Below, in pieces: positions 50,219-58,760 of a stretch of 64,000 nt of DNA (position 1 is the first letter of the stretch; each line of letters begins with the position of its first letter). Source of the stretch: Teretinema zuelzerae (GTDB lineage Bacteria > Spirochaetota > Spirochaetia > Treponematales > Treponemataceae); the NCBI RefSeq assembly GCF_021021555.1, contig NZ_JAINWA010000003.1:1-64000 (forward strand), written 5' to 3'. Position numbers and translations under genes: made by a program. A model generated the notes under the pieces. The model was not told where the DNA came from and made no database searches. It worked only from the letters and a program-made list of their open reading frames with translations.

Positions 50219-51324
50219 TTAAGAAGAGTCTCCATTATATTAATCGCGCGCATTCGTGCTTTCTCATCCGCGTCAAGGACTTCCTCGAAACTTGCGGGTT
50301 CCTGCGCCCAATCATGCTCCAGCGTTCCGGCGGTAACTCGCGCAAGGTCCGAGAAGCGTATTTTTTTATGAAGAAAAGCGTCGACAGCGATTTCGTTCGC
50401 CGCGTTGAAAGCGATAGGATAGGATGCCCCAAGCCCCGCTGCACGATACGCCAATCCCAATAATGGAAAATCTTCGCGCCGCGGGGGTTCGAAGTCCATC
50501 GCGAATTTCTTCGAGAAATCGAGAATTTCCAAGCTGGATTCAGGAAGTTCGGGCCAATCAAGAGCCGAGGCGATCGGATGCCGCATATCCGGTTTTGAAA
50601 TCTGGGCGTACAATGTTCCGTCCTTAGTTCTGATCAGCGAGTGGACGAGGCTTTGCGGATGTACAACTACTTTAACTTTTTCGGCAGGCATGTTAAAAAG
50701 CCTGCATGCTTCAATGACCTCTAATCCCTTGTTCGCCAGAGACGCCGAATCGATCGTTATTTTCGCCCCCATGCTCCATGTCGGATGGCGAAGCGCGTCT
50801 TCCAGAGTAGCTTGAGCGATTTGCTCAGAGGTCCAGGCGCGAAAAGGTCCTCCTGAAGCGGTGAGAATCAATTCCGAAACCGCATCCGGACCGAACGATT
50901 GAATCAACGCGAAAACTGCCGAATGTTCCGAATCGACAGGAAGCAGCTTAGCTCCGTTTTTTAGAGCCGCAGCCTGGATTAACGGTCCGGCCATGACGAT
51001 AGTTTCTTTATTGGCAAGCGCCAAATCCTTTCCAGATTCCAATGCCGCTACCGAAGGCATCAGCCCGCTGGCTCCAGCGATTCCGTTTACTACGATATCC
51101 GCATCAGACTCGGTTAGTCCCCTTAGAAGGGATTCCATCCCGGATTCCGAGGTGAGGTACGCACGGGCATTCGGAAAAAAAGCCGCCAATTTCTTCAAGG
51201 ATGCTCCGTCCGAATGGGCTTGAATCCCGACCACCTCGTACTTTTCCGGCGTATGCAACACGATGTCGACCGTGCTTGTTCCGATTGAGCCGGTAGCTCC
51301 GAGAATGAAAACCTTTTTTTTCAT
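50212..51324 (-). CDS. dxr: 1-deoxy-D-xylulose 5-phosphate reductoisomerase
   Basis: 370 residues from the ATG at 51324 (MKKKVFILGATGSIGTSTVDIV), which overlaps the cdsA stop in ATGA. NADPH binding is in GATGSIG. The metal and substrate segments PVDSEHSAVF, ASGGPFR and HPTWSMGAKITIDSASLANKGLE are conserved. Second enzyme of the MEP isoprenoid pathway, supplying the precursors used by UppS in the same operon. Confidence 0.97.
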   Translation of the reverse strand: MKKKVFILGATGSIGTSTVDIVLHTPEKYEVVGIQAHSDGASLKKLAAFFPNARAYLTSESGMESLLRGLTESDADIVVNGIAGASGLMPSVAALESGKDLALANKETIVMAGPLIQAAALKNGAKLLPVDSEHSAVFALIQSFGPDAVSELILTASGGPFRAWTSEQIAQATLEDALRHPTWSMGAKITIDSASLANKGLEVIEACRLFNMPAEKVKVVVHPQSLVHSLIRTKDGTLYAQISKPDMRHPIASALDWPELPESSLEILDFSKKFAMDFEPPRREDFPLLGLAYRAAGLGASYPIAFNAANEIAVDAFLHKKIRFSDLARVTAGTLEHDWAQEPASFEEVLDADEKARMRAINIMETLLKC

Positions 51325-52175
51325 ATGCCGAAACCAAGGAGGTAGTCGCAAAGAATATAAAAGACGGGAGCGGCCAGCAGAACCGAATCTATGCTGTCCA
51401 GAACTCCTCCGCGGCCGGGTATTACGTTCCCCGAGTCTTTGATTCCCGCTGCCCGTTTAAAGATCGATTCCAGTATGTCTCCGATAATAGCAGCAGAAGA
51501 AGTCAATACTCCCAAAGCGATCAACCCCGCAGGATGAATGTCGAAAACCGCCGGAAAAAAGAATCTTCCAAGGAAGGCGGCAAATATCGAGCCTGCGACG
51601 CCTCCGAAAAAACCCGCAAGGCTTTTATTTGGGCTGGCAGGAATCATTCCTCTGTTTCCCTTGCCGAAGAGCATGCCGAAAAACCATGCCAAGGAGTCGC
51701 ATCCGAACACCATCATGAAAAATACCGCGAGCAAGGCTCCGGCATCCTCCCAAACGGTGATGATTGAAAGGTACATTACCAGGTATCCGGGATAAATCAT
51801 GGTGAAGAAGGACGATCCGATCCGCTCGAGGGCCTTTTCGTCTATTCCCCTGAAACTGATGACGAACTCTATGGCGAACAAAATGAATACGCCGATTGCG
51901 ATGGAGTAGGTGATGATCCGGAACGGATATCCGAGCACCGAATATGCGAAAGATGCCAGCGGTATTATCAAAGAAATCGGCAACAACAGGCCGAGAGGGA
52001 GCACCTTCAGTTTTTTAGCCAATAGATTATGCATTTCCAGTACGGCGAGAACGCTGAAAAAGAGGATTTCCAGATGAAACGCTAGGTAACCATAATGCGG
52101 CAGGAATACTACTGACGCGACCAAAAGAGGGAGCCCGAGGAAAAAAAGAAGCAAGCGTTCTATGAGTTTTTTCAT
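51321..52175 (-). CDS. cdsA: Phosphatidate cytidylyltransferase
   Basis: 284 residues with about eight membrane helices. The C-terminal family signature is KRAAGIKDSGNVIPGRGGVLDSIDS, a slight variant of the canonical PGHGGxxDRxDS (Arg for His, Ser for Arg). It makes CDP-diacylglycerol from phosphatidic acid and CTP. It overlaps uppS by 4 nt and dxr by 4 nt. Confidence 0.93.
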   Translation of the reverse strand: MKKLIERLLLFFLGLPLLVASVVFLPHYGYLAFHLEILFFSVLAVLEMHNLLAKKLKVLPLGLLLPISLIIPLASFAYSVLGYPFRIITYSIAIGVFILFAIEFVISFRGIDEKALERIGSSFFTMIYPGYLVMYLSIITVWEDAGALLAVFFMMVFGCDSLAWFFGMLFGKGNRGMIPASPNKSLAGFFGGVAGSIFAAFLGRFFFPAVFDIHPAGLIALGVLTSSAAIIGDILESIFKRAAGIKDSGNVIPGRGGVLDSIDSVLLAAPVFYILCDYLLGFGI

Positions 52176-52882
52176 TTTACTGTTCCGAATCTTCTGTCTC
52201 GAGTTGTGTAAAAATCCACGGCCTGTTCAAGGTGGGTTTCAGTCCAATCAGGCCAAAGATCTTCAGAAAAATATAATTCTGCATACGCAGATTGCCATAA
52301 AAGGAAATTGCTGATTCGTTGTTCGCCGCCTGTTCGGATGAGAAGATCCATGGGCGGAAGCTCCGGCGCATCGAAATATTCGCTGAATGCCGCTTCGTCG
52401 AGCATTGGTATTTTTTCAATTGGTATTTTTTTTACCGCCCGGAGTATTTCGTCACGTCCGCCGTAATTTATAGCGAGACTGACGGTTGTACCTGTATAAG
52501 AAGAGGTCTCCTGAACTACAGCATTAATTTCAGAAGCGATATCGGCGGGCAGACCGGAAATATCCCCAAGGTGCCGTACGCGAATGCCGTTTTGTCGATA
52601 AAAATTCAGCTCAGCCTTAAGATGCACTGAAATGAGAGACATAAGAAACCCTACCTCTTCGGCTGCCCGTTTCCAGTTTTCCGTAGAAAAAGCGTAGAGA
52701 GTGATGTACGGTATCCCGAGATTAGCGGCTTTCTTGACGATCGCCTTCGCTACCTCAAGGCCCCGTTTATGCCCCTGCGTTCTGGCTAATCCCTGACGTT
52801 GCGCCCACCTGCCGTTTCCGTCCATAATGATGCCGACGTGCGCCGGCAAGTTGGCGCAATTGCGCGAAGAGTGCTGTGTCAT
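52172..52882 (-). CDS. uppS: Undecaprenyl diphosphate synthase (cis-prenyltransferase)
   Basis: 236 residues. The active-site region HVGIIMDGNGRWAQRQGLARTQGH has the catalytic Asp. AFSTENWKRAAEEVGFLM, INYGGRDEI and the C-terminal DLLIRTGGEQRISNFLLWQSAYAEL segments are typical. It makes the lipid carrier for peptidoglycan and glycans. Its start overlaps the frr stop by 1 nt. Confidence 0.96.
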   Translation of the reverse strand: MTQHSSRNCANLPAHVGIIMDGNGRWAQRQGLARTQGHKRGLEVAKAIVKKAANLGIPYITLYAFSTENWKRAAEEVGFLMSLISVHLKAELNFYRQNGIRVRHLGDISGLPADIASEINAVVQETSSYTGTTVSLAINYGGRDEILRAVKKIPIEKIPMLDEAAFSEYFDAPELPPMDLLIRTGGEQRISNFLLWQSAYAELYFSEDLWPDWTETHLEQAVDFYTTRDRRFGTVK

Positions 52883-53436
52883 CAGCCTTCCATTATTTCT
52901 TTTTCTTTATCTTCCAGAATCTTATTGATATCCTGGATGAATTTATCTGTTGTTTTTTGAAGTTCCTCTTCAGTGGTTTTTAAACCGTCTTCGGTTAAGA
53001 GTCCTTCTTTTTGGAGTTTCTTTAGCTCGTCGTTTCCGTCTCTTCGGATGTTCCTGATCGCGACCCGGCTTTGTTCTGCGGTGGCTTTTGCCTGTTTCGC
53101 AAGATCCTTGCGTCGTTCTTCCGTGAGCGGGGGTATCGCTATGCGGATAACCTTGCCGTCGTTCGAGGGATTAAGTCCAAGTTCCGATTTTTGTATGGCT
53201 TTTTCTATTTCGCCGATTAGGTTTTTATCCCAGGGCTGAATTACAACCAGGCGCGCTTCGGGAATTGAAATCGTCGCAACCTGGGAAAGAGGGGCTTTGT
53301 CGCCGTAGTAATCGACGCGAACCTTATCAAAAAGGCTGGCCGAGGCGCGTCCTGTGCGGATAGTATTCAGTTCATCTTTCAACGCGGAAATGGATTTTTT
53401 CATCCGTTCCACATGAGGCGCGGTATGTTCGGACAT
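52882..53436 (-). CDS. frr: Ribosome recycling factor
   Basis: 184 residues from the ATG at 53436, directly behind AAGGAG; an in-frame upstream extension runs through the terminator hairpin. The three-helix-bundle sequence ([71 protein letters not shown]) is diagnostic. pyrH, which often sits between tsf and frr, is absent here. Confidence 0.97.
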   Translation of the reverse strand: MSEHTAPHVERMKKSISALKDELNTIRTGRASASLFDKVRVDYYGDKAPLSQVATISIPEARLVVIQPWDKNLIGEIEKAIQKSELGLNPSNDGKVIRIAIPPLTEERRKDLAKQAKATAEQSRVAIRNIRRDGNDELKKLQKEGLLTEDGLKTTEEELQKTTDKFIQDINKILEDKEKEIMEG

Positions 53437-53465
53437 CTGATTCTCCTTAAGTTTATTGTAAAAGA

Positions 53466-53497
53466 GAAAACCGGCCTCCATCAGAAAGCCGGTTTTC
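53466..53497 (-). terminator. Hairpin between tsf and frr
   Basis: On the minus strand GAAAACCGGC (53497-53488) pairs with GCCGGTTTTC (53475-53466), followed by TCTTTTAC. It lies 20 nt after the tsf stop. A TACAAT box between it and frr could start a separate frr transcript; otherwise it acts as a partial terminator. Confidence 0.7.
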
Positions 53498-53517
53498 CTT
53501 ACTTGAATTAAGTCTGA

Positions 53518-54357
53518 TCAGTTGACTCCGAGCTGGAAAAGCACCATCTTCGAGAGGGTGATTTTTGCTCCTACTGAAGCGCCGACCTCATCCATTTTCT
53601 TTGATACAGACAGCTTGTCGTCCTTAACGAACGGCTGATCCAGGAAGCAGATTTCAGCAAGATGCTTTTTCAGCTTTCCTTGCACGATTCCTGCCTGGAC
53701 GTTTTCAGGCTTGCCGGATTCTTTAGCCTGAGCTTTGAAAATCTCGGTCTGTTCCTCGATGTATTTGGGATCGACTTCAGCAGAGGTCGTATACATCGGG
53801 GTGAAAGCGGCGACATGAAGACAGCAGTCGTACGCGAATTCCTGAACGGAAGCGTTTTCGAACACGCCCGCTTTATCGGATTTCATCATGATCAGAACGC
53901 CGGTCTTTTTGTCTGAGTGGATATACTTGGCGATGTATTCATCGGCTCCAGCCGACAATGAAACCAGGCGGTTGAGAGCCATGTTCTCTCGAACCTTGGT
54001 CGCCATGTCAAGAACCATAGCGGACAGATCGGGAGTTACTTCCGTGGCATTCTTCGCGAACGCGGTAGTGATTACATTGTCGCCGAGCGCTACGAAATCT
54101 TCATTTTTTGCGACGAAGTCCGTCTCGCAGGTAAGCTCGGCCATAACGGCCTTCTTTCCGTCGGTCTTGATGAGGATAAGACCTTCTGAGGTAGCTCTGC
54201 CTGCTCTTTTTTCTACAGCCGCAAGACCCTTCTCCTTGAGAAGCTTCTCGGCTGCTGCGGCGTCGCCGTTGCAGGCCGCAAGCGCGTTCTTGCACTCCAT
54301 CATGCCTGCGCTGGTTTTATCGCGAAGCGCTTTAACGTCGGATGCTTTAATTTCCAT
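53518..54357 (-). CDS. tsf: Translation elongation factor Ts
   Basis: 279 residues. It begins with the UBA-like N-domain (KASDVKALRDKTSAGMMECKNAL) and keeps the EF-Tu-contacting TDFVAKNEDF. The core has HVAAFTPMYTTSAEVDPKYIEEQTEIF and the C-terminal QPFVKDDKLSV. Nucleotide-exchange factor for EF-Tu. It is 14 nt downstream of rpsB, the usual pairing. Confidence 0.97.
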   Translation of the reverse strand: MEIKASDVKALRDKTSAGMMECKNALAACNGDAAAAEKLLKEKGLAAVEKRAGRATSEGLILIKTDGKKAVMAELTCETDFVAKNEDFVALGDNVITTAFAKNATEVTPDLSAMVLDMATKVRENMALNRLVSLSAGADEYIAKYIHSDKKTGVLIMMKSDKAGVFENASVQEFAYDCCLHVAAFTPMYTTSAEVDPKYIEEQTEIFKAQAKESGKPENVQAGIVQGKLKKHLAEICFLDQPFVKDDKLSVSKKMDEVGASVGAKITLSKMVLFQLGVN

Positions 54358-54371
54358 AACGGGCAGTCTCC

Positions 54372-55241
54372 TTATTTGTCGTAAAGTTTGTCTTCGTCAA
54401 CGAGTTCCGGAGTTTCTTCGCCAGAATCAGCGGCAACTTTATCGGTAGGAGTGTAGTTGCTGTAGTCTTCGATTTCTTCGTCTTTTTCGACGGATGCGCT
54501 GCCTGATTCGGAGAATTCCTCATCGTCGTCCTGAAGGTTTTCGATGATTTTAAGTCCGTTCTCGTTGTCGGCTTCGATAACAGCATTCGCAATGATCTGG
54601 GTAAACAAAGAAATGGCGCGGATAGCATCGTCGTTGCCGGGGATCGGGTAATCGATTCCCTCGGGATTGCAGTTGGTATCGACGACAGCGACGATCGGGA
54701 TGCCCATTCTGCGAGCTTCGGCGACGGCGATCGTTTCCTTGCGGGTATCGATCACGAAGATGATTCCGGGAAGCTCTTTCATTTCCTTGATTCCGCCGAG
54801 GTTCTTCTCAAGCTTCGCCTTTTCCTTCTGGAGAGCGGCGATTTCTTTTTTTGTGAGGCTTTCGAATGTTCCGTCGATTTCCATCTTTTCAATCTTCTTC
54901 AGGCGAAGAAGGCTTTTTTTGATGGTTGTGAAGTTCGTGAGCATACCGCCGAGCCAGCGGTTATTGACGAAGAACATTCCGCAGCGTTCAGCTTCTTTAG
55001 CGATGGTCTGCTGCGCTTGTTTCTTCGTTCCGACGAAGAGGACGGTTTTTCCCGCGGCTGTTGTTTTGCGAACAGCTTCGTAGGCTTCCTTGATGGAAAG
55101 AATGGTTTTCTGCAGGTCGATGATATGAATCCCGTTGCGTTCTGCGAAGATATACTTCTTCATACGGGGATCCCAGCGCTTTACCTGGTGGCCGAAATGC
55201 ACACCGGATTCAAGCAAACTCTTCATGGTTACAACTGCCAT
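54372..55241 (-). CDS. rpsB: 30S ribosomal protein S2
   Basis: 289 residues from the ATG at 55241 ([19 protein letters not shown]), which follows AAAGGAG; an in-frame extension of 10 codons lacks this site. The conserved body ends near residue 235. A very acidic tail of about 55 residues follows ([10 protein letters not shown], then [10 protein letters not shown], then [10 protein letters not shown]), unusual for S2. First gene of the rpsB-tsf-frr block. Confidence 0.97.
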   Translation of the reverse strand: MAVVTMKSLLESGVHFGHQVKRWDPRMKKYIFAERNGIHIIDLQKTILSIKEAYEAVRKTTAAGKTVLFVGTKKQAQQTIAKEAERCGMFFVNNRWLGGMLTNFTTIKKSLLRLKKIEKMEIDGTFESLTKKEIAALQKEKAKLEKNLGGIKEMKELPGIIFVIDTRKETIAVAEARRMGIPIVAVVDTNCNPEGIDYPIPGNDDAIRAISLFTQIIANAVIEADNENGLKIIENLQDDDEEFSESGSASVEKDEEIEDYSNYTPTDKVAADSGEETPELVDEDKLYDK

Positions 55242-55300
55242 GAGATTTCTCCTTTGTTTGTCGTCCGCCATCAGGCTTTCGACAATCCTTCTCTTGTTCT

Positions 55301-55320
55301 CGGATTATATAAATAATCCG
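55301..55320 (-). promoter_or_regulatory. rpsB: rpsB -10 region inside a palindrome
   Basis: CGGATTAT (55301-55308) and ATAATCCG (55313-55320) are perfect inverted repeats around ATAA. On the minus strand the repeat contains a consensus TATAAT (55309-55304), placing the transcript start about 55 nt before rpsB. No good -35 is seen. The palindrome could be an operator or stem. Confidence 0.45.
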
Positions 55321-55344
55321 GAAGATATGCTGGGCGATTTTCTA

Positions 55345-55932
55345 TTAAATAGTAAATGAATACCCATGCTCGCGCAGTATTGCATATAACTCATGGATTG
55401 GCAAGCCTACGATGCCGCTCCATGAACCCTCGATACGCGTAATGAGACAGGATGCGAGGCCCTGGATGCGGTAGGCTCCCGCTACTCCCTGCCATTCTCC
55501 GGTATCGAGGTATTTTTCGATCGTACTCGCGTCCATCTCCATAAATGTCACTTTGCTTACAGAATGAGTCGTCGAAATATACTGGGTAGTCGCGTCGTAC
55601 AAGCTCAATCCTGTGATGACTTCATGCGTTTTTCCGGAAAAGCTCGCGAGCATATTCGCCGCTTCGTCTCTATCGGCAGGTTTTCCGAAAATTCTGTTTT
55701 CAAGACAAATGAGGGTATCGGCGCCTAAAACCCAGGGAGCGCTGATTTTTAGGTCCATGCGAATGACCGATTCAACCTTTTTCATTGAATGAAGTTCAGC
55801 CGTTTCAATGGGCGACAGTTCCGGGAAAAAAGGTTCTTCGTAGGACGGACTCATTACCGTGAAGGGAATTGCAAGATTCTTCAGTATTTCCTGGCGTCTG
55901 GGCGATGTAGAAGCGAGAACTATGGGTTCCAT
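55345..55932 (-). CDS. maf: Maf-family nucleotide pyrophosphatase
   Basis: 195 residues from the ATG at 55932 behind AAGGAAG. The N-terminal LASTSPRRQEIL, the catalytic GADTLICL Asp and the C-terminal YLDTGEWQGVAGAYRIQG are family hallmarks. Maf proteins hydrolyse non-canonical or modified nucleotides and were first linked to septum inhibition. Transcribed toward rpsB. Confidence 0.93.
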   Translation of the reverse strand: MEPIVLASTSPRRQEILKNLAIPFTVMSPSYEEPFFPELSPIETAELHSMKKVESVIRMDLKISAPWVLGADTLICLENRIFGKPADRDEAANMLASFSGKTHEVITGLSLYDATTQYISTTHSVSKVTFMEMDASTIEKYLDTGEWQGVAGAYRIQGLASCLITRIEGSWSGIVGLPIHELYAILREHGYSFTI

Positions 55933-55951
55933 AAATACTTCCTTGATTGAG

Positions 55952-55981
55952 TTGACAAAAAATTGATTTTCTTGCATTAAT
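55952..55981 (+). promoter_or_regulatory. Probable promoter of tRNA-Arg
   Basis: TTGACA (55952-55957) followed 18 nt later by ATTAAT (55976-55981), the latter preceded by TGC as in an extended -10. It would start transcription about 25 nt before the tRNA. Confidence 0.5.
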
Positions 55982-56012
55982 AAAAAGCGCGTGCGATTTT
56001 AAGCGCTGTTTC

Positions 56013-56086
56013 GGAAGATTAGCTCATTTGGATAGAGCGTTGCCCTCCGGAGGCAAAGGCGGTGGGTTCGAATCCCGCATCTTCCA
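56013..56086 (+). tRNA. tRNA-Arg (anticodon CCG)
   Basis: 74 nt with a complete cloverleaf: acceptor GGAAGAT/ATCTTCC, D stem GCTC/GAGC, anticodon stem TTGCC/GGCAA around loop CTCCGGA, a 5-nt variable loop and T arm GTGGG-TTCGAAT-CCCGC. The anticodon at 56047-56049 is CCG, reading CGG for arginine. The discriminator is A and no CCA is encoded, fitting the presence of a cca gene at 59513-60889. A terminator follows within 20 nt. Confidence 0.97.
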
Positions 56087-56100
56087 ACATATCAGGTAAA

Positions 56101-56130
56101 AAAAGACCCGGCCACGGCCGGGTCTTTTTT
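56101..56130. terminator. Bidirectional terminator after tRNA-Arg
   Basis: GACCCGGC (56105-56112) and GCCGGGTC (56117-56124) form a stem with a CACG tetraloop, flanked by A-run and T-run. It can end the tRNA transcript and, on the other strand, the HEAT-like gene. Confidence 0.92.
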
Positions 56131-56147
56131 ATTTATATCTCAGCCTG

Positions 56148-56891
56148 TCACTTTCCCGCTGTATCTTTCTGGCTGGAAGACTTGTTTCCGTTTTTGTTGT
56201 TTCCGCTTCCGCTTACGCTCTTTAATACTTCGTATGCTCTGTTTCGAACGGGCGTCACATAATTATAGTTATTCGCAATCCGTACAATAGATTCAACCAT
56301 CGGGGCTTTGTTCGATACGTTCGGAGCAAGCTTTTCGTACGTGTTCAAAACTTCAAGGGCGAGCGAGCTGGTAGGGAGAATAATATCGAACTTGCGGGTG
56401 ATCCAGACGATCATATCCACGACTTCGTCGTTATCGTTGAATCCCAATTCGCCCAGGGATTTCACTGCGGAGGTGATAACCATCGGCTCGTTGTCGGCGT
56501 ACATGACGGCCACCAGAGTGTCTTTTGCCTGAGTGGTGCCCATCTTTCCCAGGAGTTCGCATGCCTTGGCCCTGATATCGGGATAGCTGTTCATCGTTCT
56601 GCCGTTTTCCCGAACGATGGTGTTGATTCCTTCTGCTGCGAGAGAATTGAGAGCCGCCTGAATATCCTCGGTGGTTCTTCCGGCCTCGATGGCGCTTTCT
56701 ATATACTGAAGGGCAACCTGTTTGTTGTCTCTTCCTTCTGCGGTAGCGAGTTCTTTAATGATGACTCCCTCTACGGAATTGAGGTATGCCTCTTCAACCG
56801 TCATGATGGAATCAGTCTGCTGTTGTGCATTAACGCCCGCGGCTGCGATCAGGCAGATTGTTCCCAGGGCTAATAACGGTTTCATGCGCAT
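56148..56891 (-). CDS. Secreted HEAT-repeat-like protein
   Basis: 247 residues. A signal peptide (LLALGTICLIAAAGVNAQ) ends near residue 23. The mature part is made of helical pairs resembling HEAT repeats (DIRAKACELLGKMGTTQAKD; MVITSAVKSLGELGFNDNDE; PVRNRAYEVLKSV). The C-terminal tail is Ser/Asn/Lys-rich. A periplasmic scaffold is plausible, function unknown. An SD (GGGAGG) precedes the ATG. Confidence 0.78.
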   Translation of the reverse strand: MRMKPLLALGTICLIAAAGVNAQQQTDSIMTVEEAYLNSVEGVIIKELATAEGRDNKQVALQYIESAIEAGRTTEDIQAALNSLAAEGINTIVRENGRTMNSYPDIRAKACELLGKMGTTQAKDTLVAVMYADNEPMVITSAVKSLGELGFNDNDEVVDMIVWITRKFDIILPTSSLALEVLNTYEKLAPNVSNKAPMVESIVRIANNYNYVTPVRNRAYEVLKSVSGSGNNKNGNKSSSQKDTAGK

Positions 56892-56994
56892 AATAGTGAC
56901 CTCCCGTGGTCGGTAAAAATATCAATTTTCTAAAATTATATACCAGTATTTCGGTATTTGCTATACAAAGTCAAGCCGTTTTCAAACAGCTCAG

Positions 56995-57582
56995 TTACTG
57001 GTTTTTCAACACCAGTTGCCAGTTTTGGCCTGTTTTTTCAAGGATATATATGGCTGCAGGCGATTTAGGAGAAATCTCCATAATGACGTATACGCGGGTA
57101 GGGGATACATACTGTATGTCGTCTACCCGCATGTTTTGCCTGGAAGGTACGAAAACATAGGTAAAGTAGTCTTTAAGATTCTTGAGCTTTACCCCTTTGG
57201 TCGGCAAGCTTTCGGAAACTTCCTTCAATACGGCAGGCGATGAAAAATACGTTCTGTATTCAGTAGACAGATATCCCAGCCACCCCTGATAGTCCCGGGA
57301 AAGCGTTATTTTATTCAGTTTTTCCACAACGAGTTCGATTTCGCTTTTAGCGTTTATATACTCTTCTTTTGTAATTTTTACAGTGTCGAATTCGAATACG
57401 ACTTCTTCATTCGATGTTTCCGCTTGGGGAAGAATTGGTTGAGGCACTGATTCGGAACCGCTATCGATCGATACAGGATCAGGCGCAGTATGATCAGGAA
57501 CAACAACTGAATTATCCTTTGTCGCGCATGATGAGGTGATCGATAACGTAGCAATCAATAAAAAATAACACAGTCTTTTCAT
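56995..57582 (-). CDS. Lipoprotein of unknown function
   Basis: 195 residues. The lipobox ends at Cys19 (SITSSC). A Pro/Ser/Glu-rich tether (about 24-60) precedes a C-terminal domain of about 120 residues (LSRDYQGWLGYLSTEYRTYFSSPAVL; TRVYVIMEISPKSPAAIYILEKTGQNWQLVL) that looks like an NTF2-like or DUF-type alpha/beta fold. Probably periplasmic face of an envelope membrane. Not in an obvious operon. Confidence 0.72.
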   Translation of the reverse strand: MKRLCYFLLIATLSITSSCATKDNSVVVPDHTAPDPVSIDSGSESVPQPILPQAETSNEEVVFEFDTVKITKEEYINAKSEIELVVEKLNKITLSRDYQGWLGYLSTEYRTYFSSPAVLKEVSESLPTKGVKLKNLKDYFTYVFVPSRQNMRVDDIQYVSPTRVYVIMEISPKSPAAIYILEKTGQNWQLVLKNQ

Positions 57583-57680
57583 GCTTCAATACTATCCCGA
57601 AGGATTGCAGACGTCAAATACCTTTTTTTAGTTTTAATGGGAGTTGACGCAGGTCAAAGCAGAGTACTAGAGTGTTTTAC

Positions 57681-58190
57681 ATGGTTAAAGCAGTGTTTCC
57701 AGGTTCGTTCGATCCTCCTACATGGGGGCATCTTAATGTAATCGAGCGAGCAAGAAAGATTTTTAGCGAAATTCATGTAGTCGTGGCGGTTAATAGCGAT
57801 AAAAAGTATTTATTCACTGAGGATGAACGGGTTTCTTTAATGAAAGAACTTGTGAAACCCTGGGATAACGTGCATGTGCGCTCATGGAACCGGCTGATCG
57901 TGAATTACGCCGAGGCGATAGACGCGCGGGTATTGATTCGGGGAGTCAGAAATCTTGCCGACTTTTCGTATGAATTCGATCTGGCGATGATGAACCAAGG
58001 TTTATCCCCCGACATTGAAACAGTTTTTCTTGCTACGGATCCGAAGTACTTCGTATTGCGATCAAGCGCCATTAAGGAATTAGCTTCTTTCGGGGGAGAT
58101 GTTTCGACAATGGTTCCCGATCTTGTGAAGGAACAATTGGAAAAAAAGTTCAAGATTCCGTTTCTTTCGACAAAAATCGAAAAAATGTAA
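57681..58190 (+). CDS. coaD: Phosphopantetheine adenylyltransferase
   Basis: 169 residues from the ATG at 57681; an in-frame GTG 9 nt upstream is possible. The nucleotidyl-transferase motif [14 protein letters not shown] begins at residue 8; [20 protein letters not shown] and [17 protein letters not shown] are typical. It adenylates 4'-phosphopantetheine in CoA synthesis. No SD is obvious and TACTAG lies 10 nt before the ATG, so the leader is very short. rpmF and acpP follow on the same strand. Confidence 0.94.
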   Translation: MVKAVFPGSFDPPTWGHLNVIERARKIFSEIHVVVAVNSDKKYLFTEDERVSLMKELVKPWDNVHVRSWNRLIVNYAEAIDARVLIRGVRNLADFSYEFDLAMMNQGLSPDIETVFLATDPKYFVLRSSAIKELASFGGDVSTMVPDLVKEQLEKKFKIPFLSTKIEKM

Positions 58191-58198
58191 ATGTTGAC

Positions 58199-58228
58199 TT
58201 GACATTGTTTGAATTAACTGTTTAATAT
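58199..58228 (+). promoter_or_regulatory. rpmF: rpmF promoter
   Basis: TTGACA (58199-58204), 18-nt spacer, TAATAT (58223-58228). An overlapping TTGACT lies 5 nt upstream. It would drive rpmF-acpP-rnc. Confidence 0.6.
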
Positions 58229-58288
58229 CCTTATTATCTTTATTTCTGGCTTGTTGGACGGAAATTATTATGGAGCGAGGTTAAATAT

Positions 58289-58477
58289 ATGGCAGTTCCC
58301 AGAGCGAAAACTTCAAAAGCCCGTACCCGCAGAAGACAAGGAATCAATATGCGCTTGAGCGCGCCGACCCTTGTAGAATGCGGAAATTGCGGCAACTTGA
58401 TTCTTACTCACCGTGTGTGTCCGAAATGCGGATTCTATCGCGGTAGACAGTTTATCATGCCCGAAAACAACGGTTGA
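58289..58477 (+). CDS. rpmF: 50S ribosomal protein L32
   Basis: 62 residues. The start MAVPRAKTSKARTRRRQG is diagnostic. The zinc ribbon has C31, C34, C44 and C47 (CGNC; CPKC). Often linked to fatty-acid genes; here acpP follows after 19 nt. Confidence 0.96.
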   Translation: MAVPRAKTSKARTRRRQGINMRLSAPTLVECGNCGNLILTHRVCPKCGFYRGRQFIMPENNG

Positions 58478-58496
58478 TTTGAAGGAGAGCTGAAAA

Positions 58497-58733
58497 ATGG
58501 ACGAATTATTCGTTAAGATACAGAAACTGATTGCCGACAAGCTCGAGATCGATGAATCAAAGATCACTATCGATGCTTCATTCCGCCAGGATCTCGGCGC
58601 CGACAGCCTCGACACCTACGAGCTTGTCTACGCGATCGAAGAAGAAATGGGAATCAGCATTCCCGATGAAAAAGCGAACGAATTCGAAACAGTTCGCGAC
58701 GCATACGATTTCATCAAATCCCAGTCTAAGTAA
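58497..58733 (+). CDS. acpP: Acyl carrier protein
   Basis: 78 residues. The phosphopantetheine attachment site is Ser37 in GADSLDTYELV. The acidic helix EEEMGISIPDE that contacts fatty-acid enzymes is present. SD AAGGAGAG. It is carried between rpmF and rnc, without other fab genes in the window. Confidence 0.97.
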   Translation: MDELFVKIQKLIADKLEIDESKITIDASFRQDLGADSLDTYELVYAIEEEMGISIPDEKANEFETVRDAYDFIKSQSK

Positions 58734-58760
58734 CACTGTGAGCATTCCAGGAGGTTCTTT

